A DNA stretch of 33,826 nucleotides from the NCBI RefSeq assembly GCF_004535825.1, contig NZ_SGVY01000043.1, positions 1 through 33,826 of the forward strand, in the 5' to 3' direction. A model generated the notes under the pieces. That model did not search any database and had not been told where the DNA came from. It saw nothing but the letters and a program-made list of their open reading frames with translations. Position numbers and translations under genes: made by a program. Below, piece by piece: positions 26,236-31,823 of the stretch. The stretch is from Segatella hominis (GTDB lineage: Bacteria > Bacteroidota > Bacteroidia > Bacteroidales > Bacteroidaceae). Every line of letters starts with the position of its first letter. Positions within the stretch are counted from its first letter, which is position 1.

Positions 26236-26753
26236 TTGTTCTTGCGTTGCTTTTTCAGGGCTTTCTTAGCCTTCACTTTCTTTACAGGTTCCTCTATTTC
26301 TATAGCTTCATCCATAGGAGCTACAGACTGGAACTGGAATTGCTCCCTGGTCAGTTTTTTGATCTGGAAAGGAGGCAGTTCGCTCTTCTGCTTCTGGTTG
26401 TTTTTCTTCTTCTGGTTGTGCGCATAGCGTGTGTAGAGCTTGTTCCACGCTTTCTCCAGTTTCTTCGGGTCGGTATTATATTCCACCATGCATGTGCGGT
26501 GCTGCTCTCCGATGTTTGCCAGATAGTCGCGCAACTGGTATGAGTAGTTCTCTCGGCTTACCAGGAAATGATGCTTGCTGGTAAACCATACAGAGTCTAA
26601 CTCCTGAATGTCTGTGATATAGACTGTGGAGTCGTTGAAAGAAGAAGCAAATCCAAAGACGTATGCTTTTCTCATCTCGTTTTTAGCCTGTGCTGCAAGC
26701 GAGATGAGGAGTGTAGCTGCAATAGCTGTGAGTCCGATTTTTGATAATTTCAT
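26232..26753 (-). CDS. Secreted basic-tailed hypothetical protein
   Basis: I do not know the family of this 173-residue protein. It has a signal peptide (LSKIGLTAIAATLLISLAAQ followed by AKNE). The middle reads YVFGFASSFNDSTVYITDIQ, HHFLVSRENYSYQLRDYLAN and RTCMVEYNTDPKKLEKAWNK, a compact alpha/beta domain. The C-terminal 60 residues are Lys/Gln-rich and unstructured, ending KKVKAKKALKKQRKNK. Its stop overlaps the HprK-like start (ATGA), so the pair is translationally coupled. It follows rpoD by 72 bp without a visible promoter, so it may be read from the rpoD transcript. Confidence 0.82.
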   Translation of the reverse strand: MKLSKIGLTAIAATLLISLAAQAKNEMRKAYVFGFASSFNDSTVYITDIQELDSVWFTSKHHFLVSRENYSYQLRDYLANIGEQHRTCMVEYNTDPKKLEKAWNKLYTRYAHNQKKKNNQKQKSELPPFQIKKLTREQFQFQSVAPMDEAIEIEEPVKKVKAKKALKKQRKNK

Positions 26754-26772
26754 TTCTATTCTTAAGTTATTT

Positions 26773-26831
26773 GATAGCCTACTGACCTTCTTTCTGGATA
26801 GCCTACAGACTATCTTTCTGATAGCCTACTG
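26773..26831 (-). repeat. Stop-anchored repeat of rpoD
   Basis: On the minus strand, CAGTAGGCTATC starts at 26831, CTGTAGGCTATC at 26808 and CAGTAGGCTATC at 26784 (units of 23-24 bases). In the first unit CAG is the last codon and TAG the stop of the sigma factor gene. Confidence 0.88.
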
Positions 26832-27689
26832 CCCCAGATAGGTCTTCAGCAGTTTATTCTTCGTGTTGTGTCGGAGTCTGCGTATGGCTTTCTCCTTGAT
26901 CTGGCGCACTCTCTCACGGGTGAGATTGTATTTTTCGCCTATTTCCTCGAGCGTCATTTCAGGTGACCCGATGCCGAAGAAGGCCCTTACCACCTTTTGC
27001 TCTCTATCGTTGAGCAGTTCGATAGCTCTGTCGATTTCTTTGCGTAGCGATTCCTGTACGAGTGCCTTGTCAGCCATCGGCATATCATTGTCGGCAAGTA
27101 CGTCCAGCAGGCTGTTGTCCTCTCCATCTACGAAAGGAGCATCCATGCTCACGTGTCGGTTGTTGGCCTTCATGGCTTCCTCGATTTTGTCTTCAGGTAA
27201 GTCTATGCGGTCGGCAATCTCATTTACGCTTGGACGGCGCTCGTGTTCCTGCTCAAACTTGTTGAACTCACGGTTTATCTTGTTGACGCTTCCCACCTGA
27301 TTGAGTGGCAGGCGCACGATTCTACTCTGCTCAGCGATGGCTTGCAGAATGCTTTGGCGAATCCACCAAACAGCGTATGAGATGAATTTGAATCCACGTG
27401 TTTCATCGAATTTCTCTGCTGCTTTGATGAGTCCAACATTTCCCTCATTAATGAGGTCGGGGAGGCTGAGTCCCTGATTCTGATATTGCTTTGCCACGGA
27501 GACAACGAAGCGTAAGTTTGCTCTTGTTAATCTCTCTAAGGCTCGGCGATCACCTTTCTTGATTTTCTGTGCCAATTCCACTTCTTCATCTACCGAGAGT
27601 AGTTCTTCATGTCCTATCTCCTGCAGATATTTGTCGAGTGACGCACTTTCACGATTAGTGATTGATTTTGAAATTTTTAGTTGTCTCAT
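26826..27689 (-). CDS. rpoD: Primary sigma factor RpoD/SigA
   Basis: A 287-residue sigma-70 factor with the short Bacteroidetes layout, lacking region 1.1. [18 protein letters not shown] is region 1.2. [40 protein letters not shown] and [17 protein letters not shown] are region 2 (core binding, -7 recognition and melting). Region 3 runs to about residue 210. Region 4 ends [29 protein letters not shown]. This sigma recognises TTTG/TAnnTTTG promoters, which fits the promoters seen in this window. Its own promoter is at 27716-27746. Two unrelated genes follow downstream on the same strand. Confidence 0.96.
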   Translation of the reverse strand: MRQLKISKSITNRESASLDKYLQEIGHEELLSVDEEVELAQKIKKGDRRALERLTRANLRFVVSVAKQYQNQGLSLPDLINEGNVGLIKAAEKFDETRGFKFISYAVWWIRQSILQAIAEQSRIVRLPLNQVGSVNKINREFNKFEQEHERRPSVNEIADRIDLPEDKIEEAMKANNRHVSMDAPFVDGEDNSLLDVLADNDMPMADKALVQESLRKEIDRAIELLNDREQKVVRAFFGIGSPEMTLEEIGEKYNLTRERVRQIKEKAIRRLRHNTKNKLLKTYLGQ

Positions 27690-27715
27690 GGTAGCCTTAT
27701 TTTTTTAAAGTTCTG

Positions 27716-27746
27716 CAAAAATACACTTTTTGTTCGAATTGACAAA
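27716..27746 (-). promoter_or_regulatory. Promoter of rpoD
   Basis: On the minus strand: TTTG (27743-27746), 19-bp spacer, TATTTTTG (27716-27723). Confidence 0.8.
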
Positions 27747-27752
27747 AAAAAT

Positions 27753-27794
27753 AGCAAAAAAAATAGCAGATATTTAAAAAAATACCTGCTATTT
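27753..27794 (-). terminator. htrA terminator
   Basis: A 14-bp stem (27761-27774 with 27781-27794, one wobble) with a six-base loop is followed on the minus strand by a T-run. It lies about 110 bases past the htrA stop and just upstream of the rpoD promoter. Confidence 0.8.
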
Positions 27795-27905
27795 TGTCGT
27801 TTTTTATATTTTCAAAACCTTATTCTGACGCCTAATTGGAGAATTTTTCTGACTAAATGCTTGTTGGAGCTTAAGTTAACTAATTCTCCTTTCGGGGCGA
27901 CTGGT

Positions 27906-29369
27906 TTAGTCTTTCTGCAGAGGAACTGCGAAGTAAGCCTTCTTGCCTGTAGGCCACATACCCTGGATGTAGAGCACAGGGTCCTTGCTGGTAGAAGCGC
28001 TCTTCACGGCTTTCTGCAGGTCGTCGAGAGAAGTGATATTGCTGTCGTTGATCTTCTGGATGATGAATCCGCGAGAGATTCCGGCTTCCTTCAAGGCTCC
28101 GCTGTTCACCTTCATCACCTCTACACCATACTTGATGTTGAGCTGCTCCTTCTGTGAAGCGGTAATCTGGCGGAAGTTGCCACCCAGCACATCGAGGTCG
28201 GCTGACTTGATGACAGAGGTTGTGCCCTGAGCATTCTTCAGCGTGATGGTCTTGGTGATAGCCTTCTTGTTGCGCAGATAGGTGATGGTCATCTTGTCGC
28301 CAGGGCGCTTGCCGTTGAGCAATTCCTGGAGTTCAGCCATCTTGGTCACCTTCTTGCCGTCCACCTTGGTGATTACGTCACCTTCCTTCAGGTCGGCAGC
28401 AGCACCATTTCCGTCTTCATCCACCTTGGCGATGTAAACACCCTCGTTGGTTCCGAGGTTCACTTCCTTGCCGTTCTCCTTCTGGTTGTTGATATAGTTG
28501 AGCACGTCAGAACCCTGTATGCTGAGCATTACGCGCTGTACGCTTCCATATTTCTTGATGTCATCTACCACCTTGTTCATGATGGATGTAGGGATGGCGA
28601 AACCATATCCTGCGTAAGAACCGGTCTGTGAGTAGAGCATGGCGTTGATACCTACGAGTTCGCCCTGGGTGTTGACGAGTGCGCCACCAGAGTTACCTGC
28701 GTTGATGGCGGCATCGGTCTGGATGAAGCTCTCTACGCCGTTGGCTCCGAGTGTACGTGCCTTGGCAGAGATGATACCGGCAGTCACAGTATTGTTGAGA
28801 CCGAATGGGTTGCCTACTGCGATGACCCATTCTCCGACTCTTACCTTGTCGCTATCTGCGATAGGGAGGGTAGGCAGGTTCTTGCCGTCCACCTTGATGA
28901 GTGCGAGGTCGGTAGTCTTGTCGGTACCGATGATGCGGGCTGAGTATTCGCGGTTGTCGTTGAGTGTGACGGTCAGTTCGTCAGCACCTTCCACCACGTG
29001 GTTGTTGGTCACGATATATCCGTCGCTACTGATGATGACTCCCGAACCTGTAGCTTCTTTCTTAGGGGTCTGCACTCTCTGCTTGCGTGTGCCGCCGTTG
29101 CCAGGGTTTCCGAAGAAGCCGAATGGGTCGAAGAATCCTCCGAATGGATCGTCCTGCACGTCAACCGTTGTCGTCTTGGAGTTCTGTACGTATTTGATGT
29201 GAACTACAGCTGGCAGAGCTTTTTCTGCTGCATAAGTGAGATCTACTGGTTGTCCAGCTGGAGCTGAAGTTGTAGCTGGAGCTGCGTTTACTTTCATGAA
29301 TGCACCGGCTGAGAATGCGAGTGAACCTGCGCACAACAGAGCCATCACGTAATTTGTTACCTTTTTCAT
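27906..29369 (-). CDS. Periplasmic serine protease HtrA/DegP
   Basis: A 487-residue Do-family protease with a signal sequence (VTNYVMALLCAGSLAFSAGA). The trypsin-like domain holds the triad H124 (IVTNNHVVEGAD), D154 (TDKTTDLALIKV) and S227 (INAGNSGGALVN). Two PDZ domains follow: the first around 300-375 (EGVYIAKVDEDGNGAAADLK, GDVITKVDGKKV), the second shorter near 410-470 (GVEVMKVNSGALKEAGISRG, IIQKINDSNI). It has a Gly/Phe-rich loop (DPFGGFFDPFGFFGNPGNGG). It degrades or holds misfolded periplasmic proteins. A 200-nt leader with a 31-bp direct repeat precedes it. Confidence 0.95.
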   Translation of the reverse strand: MKKVTNYVMALLCAGSLAFSAGAFMKVNAAPATTSAPAGQPVDLTYAAEKALPAVVHIKYVQNSKTTTVDVQDDPFGGFFDPFGFFGNPGNGGTRKQRVQTPKKEATGSGVIISSDGYIVTNNHVVEGADELTVTLNDNREYSARIIGTDKTTDLALIKVDGKNLPTLPIADSDKVRVGEWVIAVGNPFGLNNTVTAGIISAKARTLGANGVESFIQTDAAINAGNSGGALVNTQGELVGINAMLYSQTGSYAGYGFAIPTSIMNKVVDDIKKYGSVQRVMLSIQGSDVLNYINNQKENGKEVNLGTNEGVYIAKVDEDGNGAAADLKEGDVITKVDGKKVTKMAELQELLNGKRPGDKMTITYLRNKKAITKTITLKNAQGTTSVIKSADLDVLGGNFRQITASQKEQLNIKYGVEVMKVNSGALKEAGISRGFIIQKINDSNITSLDDLQKAVKSASTSKDPVLYIQGMWPTGKKAYFAVPLQKD

Positions 29370-29441
29370 GTCTATTGCTTTTAATTATTACTTTTCTTTT
29401 TTATTACTCTAATTGGTTTGCGGCAGCCTCGTTTTTTTTCA

Positions 29442-29531
29442 GAAGTCCTTGCGAGGGGATTCTTGATTTCAGAACCTCTGCTTTGGTTTTCTTGTTCCCG
29501 GAACTCCTTGTGAGGGGATTCTTGATTTCAG
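29442..29531 (-). repeat. 31-bp direct repeat in the htrA leader
   Basis: Bases 29442-29472 and 29501-29531 match at all but a few positions (plus-strand core GAGGGGATTCTTGATTTCAG), 59 bp apart. Both lie inside the predicted 5' untranslated region. Confidence 0.85.
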
Positions 29532-29578
29532 GCAGATTTGACTGTCTTGGAAAAACGGTTGCTTCGTCTAACCGGTTG

Positions 29579-29608
29579 CAAATATAGGAGCAAAAAATGA
29601 GAAAGCAA
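29579..29608 (-). promoter_or_regulatory. Promoter of htrA
   Basis: On the minus strand: TTGC (29605-29608), 18-bp spacer, TATATTTG (29579-29586). It gives a leader of about 200 nt. Confidence 0.7.
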
Positions 29609-29634
29609 TCATTCCGTATTGTTTTTTATCCCGT

Positions 29635-29810
29635 TTTAACATTTGAATTTAACACTTTAACGGCTCTTAAATTTGAAAAGCCCTAAATTTACAAATCTTA
29701 TATACTTTGTAAGAAAAAGTTAGTTATAAATATGCAACTAAAAAAGATGAATAGTTAAATGTATGTTAAGCTAAGGATGCTTCTTTTGTTGATTTTAAGG
29801 CAATTTTTTG
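29635..29810. other. Gene-free AT-rich stretch between htrA and fur
   Basis: I see no gene here. It contains A/T-rich sequence and GGCTC...AAAAGCC-like weak pairing. A TATACTTTG resembles a -7 box but has the wrong spacing and precedes no plus-strand gene. Confidence 0.5.
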
Positions 29811-29868
29811 CTGATTATATGGCACATTTGTGCCGTTGTCAGGCAGGTTAATGCCGTTATTATGGCAA
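29811..29868 (-). repeat. Stop-anchored repeat of the fur-family gene
   Basis: On the minus strand, TGCCATAATAACGGCATTAA (from 29866), TGCCTGACAACGGCACAAAT (from 29844) and TGCCATATAATCAGC (from 29823) are 21-22-base units. The first contains the gene's TAA stop (a second TAA follows). GGCACATTTGTGCC (29821-29834) is a perfect palindrome. Confidence 0.8.
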
Positions 29869-30294
29869 GTACTTGTGCTTTTTTCTACATTCCGGGCATT
29901 CTCCCTTGATGACAAAGGAAACGGAGTGGGGATAGAATCCTGCTGGTAATTCGAAGCTTGGGATGTGGATGTCTTCCATGCAGAAGGAGCGTTGGCAAGC
30001 CTCGCAGTAGAAGTGGATATGACCGTCATGATGGTCGCATTTTCCTTCTTCCTCGCAGAGTTCGTAGTTGAGAATACCTCGTCCGTCTTCGAAGGCGTGC
30101 ACCACGTCGTGTTCGAGGAAGAGGGTGAGCACTCTGAAGATGCTGGATTTGTCCATGGTCAGCATCTTGTGTTCCATACTGCTGAGGCTCTGGGGGTATT
30201 GCTCGCTTGCTAAAGTCTTGAGAACGAGGATGCGGTTGGCTGTAGGTTTGATTCCCTTAGCCTCTAACTTGCTGATAATATCTTGCTGCTCCAT
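29860..30294 (-). CDS. Fur-family metal or peroxide regulator
   Basis: A 144-residue Fur-superfamily repressor. The N-terminal winged helix reads EAKGIKPTANRILVLKTLAS ... SSIFRVLTLFLEHDVVHAFE. The dimerisation domain has the HHDGHIHFYC metal motif (88-97) and two structural-zinc pairs, C97/C100 (CEAC) and C133/C136 (CPEC). Residues alone do not decide between Fur, Zur and PerR types. It stands alone with its own promoter (30342-30373). The next transcript upstream on the same strand is the small-peptide operon. Confidence 0.9.
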   Translation of the reverse strand: MEQQDIISKLEAKGIKPTANRILVLKTLASEQYPQSLSSMEHKMLTMDKSSIFRVLTLFLEHDVVHAFEDGRGILNYELCEEEGKCDHHDGHIHFYCEACQRSFCMEDIHIPSFELPAGFYPHSVSFVIKGECPECRKKHKYLP

Positions 30295-30341
30295 TTTCTT
30301 TTATATTCTAATTTAAAAGTGTACCACTTCAAAGTTGCTTG

Positions 30342-30373
30342 CAAAGGTATGATTAAATAATGAAATGACCAAA
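30342..30373 (-). promoter_or_regulatory. Promoter of the fur-family gene
   Basis: On the minus strand: TTTG (30370-30373), 20-bp spacer, TACCTTTG (30342-30349). It is an ideal match. Confidence 0.85.
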
Positions 30374-30396
30374 TAAAAAGTATAAAATCATGATGA

Positions 30397-30460
30397 AGAA
30401 AATCTGTGTATATCTGTGAAATCTGTGGGACAAAAACCTTCCCACGAAGAAAAATCTGCG
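30397..30460 (-). repeat. Dispersed repeat, copy C (short)
   Basis: Nearly identical to 25112-25174 (AGAAAATCTGTGTATATCTG onward, ending at AAAAATCTGCG). It lies between the fur promoter and the terminator of the small-peptide operon. Confidence 0.88.
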
Positions 30461-30477
30461 AGAAGAAAAACTCAGCG

Positions 30478-30525
30478 GAGAAAAAATAAAGAAGCGTACA
30501 AGCTTTAAAGACTTGCACGCTTCTT
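30478..30525 (-). terminator. Terminator of the small-peptide operon
   Basis: On the minus strand, GAAGCGTGCAAG pairs with CTTGTACGCTTC (one mismatch), then TTTATTTTTT. Confidence 0.8.
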
Positions 30526-30690
30526 CCATATATTACAAACGTAATTACTTTCTTTATCAAATGAATGCCCGCTTGAAGAAGCAACTCCATTTCTGGAGTT
30601 AGCTTATAGAAGCAGCATTCTTTTCATTTAGGATACTTGCTTAAAGCAGCATCCTTTCCGTAGGTTCTGATGCACCAGAGGTAAACCCCC
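30526..30690 (-). other. Structured 3' untranslated region
   Basis: Between the 39-residue peptide gene and the terminator I see no convincing gene. The RNA strand holds three repeated GCTT...AAGC mini-hairpins (GCTTTAAGC, GCTTCTATAAGC, GCTTCTTCAAGC). It also holds a perfect 7-bp stem AACTCCA/TGGAGTT closed by a GAAA tetraloop (30583-30600). It could be a regulatory RNA part or simply decayed repeats. A frame (30264-30590) that crosses it overlaps the terminator and repeat and is not called. Confidence 0.5.
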
Positions 30691-30810
30691 TTAAGCGCAA
30701 GAGCAACCACGACCTTTAATCAATGCCTCGCCATACATTTCCATGGCGTTCATGTAGTTCTCAAGTAAAGCTTTGAAAGCCTTCTTGATGTTTTCGAAAA
30801 TTGTCTTCAT
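30691..30810 (-). CDS. 39-residue peptide with Cys-Ser-Cys-Ala tail
   Basis: ATG at 30810 to TAA at 30691. The N-terminus reads MKTIFENIKKAFKALLENYM, an amphipathic Lys/Glu helix; the middle continues helical (MEMYGEAL), and the last residues are GRGCSCA. The start has a purine-rich AAAGGATAAC ribosome-site-like stretch 5-14 bases upstream. No homologue is known to me. A short leader-like helix ending in a compact Gly/Cys-rich tail resembles modified-peptide precursors or a small metal or thiol-reactive peptide, but neither is shown. It is second in an operon with the 45-residue membrane peptide. Confidence 0.72.
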   Translation of the reverse strand: MKTIFENIKKAFKALLENYMNAMEMYGEALIKGRGCSCA

Positions 30811-30830
30811 ACTTGTTATCCTTTAATTAA

Positions 30831-30875
30831 TTAATACTGCAGGCTTCTTTCAGCCTGAATCTTTTTACCACTCAT
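30831..30875 (-). other. Possible 14-codon mini-ORF / hairpin between the peptide genes
   Basis: An ATG-to-TAA frame encodes MSGKKIQAERSLQY. The same bases contain the hairpin CAGGCT-GAAAGA-AGCCTG. Either the RNA stem or a small leader ORF may matter; chance is also possible. Confidence 0.3.
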
Positions 30876-30886
30876 GGAACAGGTAA

Positions 30887-31024
30887 TTACTTACCCATTT
30901 CCATTTTGTCGTTTACATTTACAGCTTTAGCAATCATGACTGCTACTACTGCGAGAATCATTACTGTTGTCATCATAATCATTTTCATTTTGCGGAGTCT
31001 CCATTTGAGGCTCCAGTTTAACAT
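30887..31024 (-). CDS. 45-residue single-span membrane peptide
   Basis: ATG at 31024 to TAA at 30887. It has a basic, Trp-containing head (MLNWSLKWRLRKMKM), one strongly hydrophobic span (MTTVMILAVVAVMIAKAV) and a short polar tail (NVNDKMEMGK). The positive head predicts the N-terminus inside the cell. An AAAAGGATA stretch abuts this ATG, so translation may instead begin at the internal Met13, giving a 33-residue peptide. It follows a TACCTTTG promoter box by about 30 bases. No family is recognised. Small membrane peptides of this kind can be toxins, transporter regulators or stress proteins. Confidence 0.65.
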   Translation of the reverse strand: MLNWSLKWRLRKMKMIMMTTVMILAVVAVMIAKAVNVNDKMEMGK

Positions 31025-31055
31025 TATCCTTTTACAATCTCACCTTTTTCGAGTG

Positions 31056-31063
31056 CAAAGGTA
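31056..31063 (-). promoter_or_regulatory. -7 box of the small-peptide operon
   Basis: TACCTTTG on the minus strand, 31 bases before the first start codon. No TTTG lies at the normal -33 distance, which suggests activator-dependent transcription. Confidence 0.7.
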
Positions 31064-31083
31064 ATGCCTGTTTTTTGAAAATC

Positions 31084-31101
31084 TGTCACAATGGCATGAC
31101 A
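31084..31101. promoter_or_regulatory. TGTCA-N8-TGACA palindrome near -41
   Basis: TGTCA (31084-31088) and TGACA (31097-31101) flank 8 bp. The centre is about 41 bases upstream of the start site predicted from the -7 box, the classic position of a class II activator site. Confidence 0.5.
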
Positions 31102-31124
31102 AAATGATGAAACGAGGACTTTTT

Positions 31125-31138
31125 TTGACTCATATCAA
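31125..31138. promoter_or_regulatory. Crp/Fnr-type palindrome 1
   Basis: TTGACTCATATCAA resembles the FNR box TTGAT-N4-ATCAA. The centre is near -80 of the small-peptide promoter. Confidence 0.5.
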
Positions 31139-31155
31139 CTAATCCCGTTTTCGGC

Positions 31156-31169
31156 TTGATATAGGTCAA
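31156..31169. promoter_or_regulatory. Crp/Fnr-type palindrome 2
   Basis: TTGATATAGGTCAA, on the other strand TTGACCTATATCAA. It is the inverted near-copy of palindrome 1, with centres exactly 31 bp apart (about three helical turns). Confidence 0.5.
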
Positions 31170-31176
31170 CAGAAAA

Positions 31177-31659
31177 TTATTCCGTGAGAGACTGCAGCAA
31201 TCCCTGACAGGCATCCTCCAGGAGAGTGATGACCAGTTCAAAGTCGCTATAGTCGCCATAGTATGGATCGGGAACGGTAGTATATTGGCGATGATGGGTC
31301 AGAAAATCAGCCATGCAAACCACCTTGTCCTTATCCGCCTGACAGGAAGCCATGGACGTGATGGCACGGTAATTGTCGTTGTCCATCACCACGATGGTGT
31401 CGAAGCGGTCGAAGTCTGATTTCTTAAACTGGCGGGCGTGACTGTTGAAATCATAACCGTGCTCAGCGCCACATTTTCTCATACGGCTGTCGGGCAATTG
31501 TCCTACGTGCCAGTTGCCGATACCGGCAGAGTCGATTTCAAACTCGTCGCTCAGCCCCGCTTTTTCTACGAGACTCTTCATGATGCCTTCACCCGCAGGG
31601 GAGCGGCAGATATTGCCGAGGCAAATAAATAATACTGTATGTTTACCTTTCTTTGTCAT
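31177..31659 (-). CDS. Low-molecular-weight protein-tyrosine phosphatase
   Basis: A 160-residue cytoplasmic phosphatase. The P-loop is VLFICLGNICRSP (nucleophile C13, R19 in C-x5-R). The general-acid aspartate is in VPDPYYGD about residue 131. Further family marks are DSAGIGNWHVG and TIVVMDNDN. It removes phosphate from protein tyrosines; in other bacteria such enzymes pair with BY-kinases controlling capsule or exopolysaccharide export. No kinase gene is near. It has its own divergent promoter at 31690-31721. Confidence 0.95.
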   Translation of the reverse strand: MTKKGKHTVLFICLGNICRSPAGEGIMKSLVEKAGLSDEFEIDSAGIGNWHVGQLPDSRMRKCGAEHGYDFNSHARQFKKSDFDRFDTIVVMDNDNYRAITSMASCQADKDKVVCMADFLTHHRQYTTVPDPYYGDYSDFELVITLLEDACQGLLQSLTE

Positions 31660-31689
31660 TTTGGAGTTTTAATGTTTCTTTTCCGTCTG

Positions 31690-31721
31690 CAAAGTTAGTA
31701 TAATACTTTGATATGAGCAAA
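31690..31721 (-). promoter_or_regulatory. Promoter of the phosphatase gene
   Basis: On the minus strand: TTTG (31718-31721), 20-bp spacer, TAACTTTG (31690-31697). Confidence 0.8.
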
Positions 31722-31738
31722 GTTTTTTTACCAATTTC

Positions 31739-31769
31739 TTTGTTTTTTCTGAAAAAGTGCTTATCTTTG
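31739..31769 (+). promoter_or_regulatory. Promoter of the permease gene
   Basis: TTTG (31739-31742), 19-bp spacer, TATCTTTG (31762-31769), 54 bases before the ATG at 31824. It is divergent from the phosphatase promoter. Confidence 0.85.
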
Positions 31770-31823
31770 CAATCGAAACATGATTTTGTTTCGAAAACAT
31801 GATTTTAATTCAAATTTTATAGC

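Noticed and set aside
29700-29720. TATACTTTG as a plus-strand promoter
   Set aside because: Internal spacing does not fit TAnnTTTG and no plus-strand gene follows.
30264-30590. 108-codon minus-strand frame upstream of fur
   Set aside because: It crosses a terminator hairpin, the dispersed repeat and the fur promoter, so it is unlikely to be translated.
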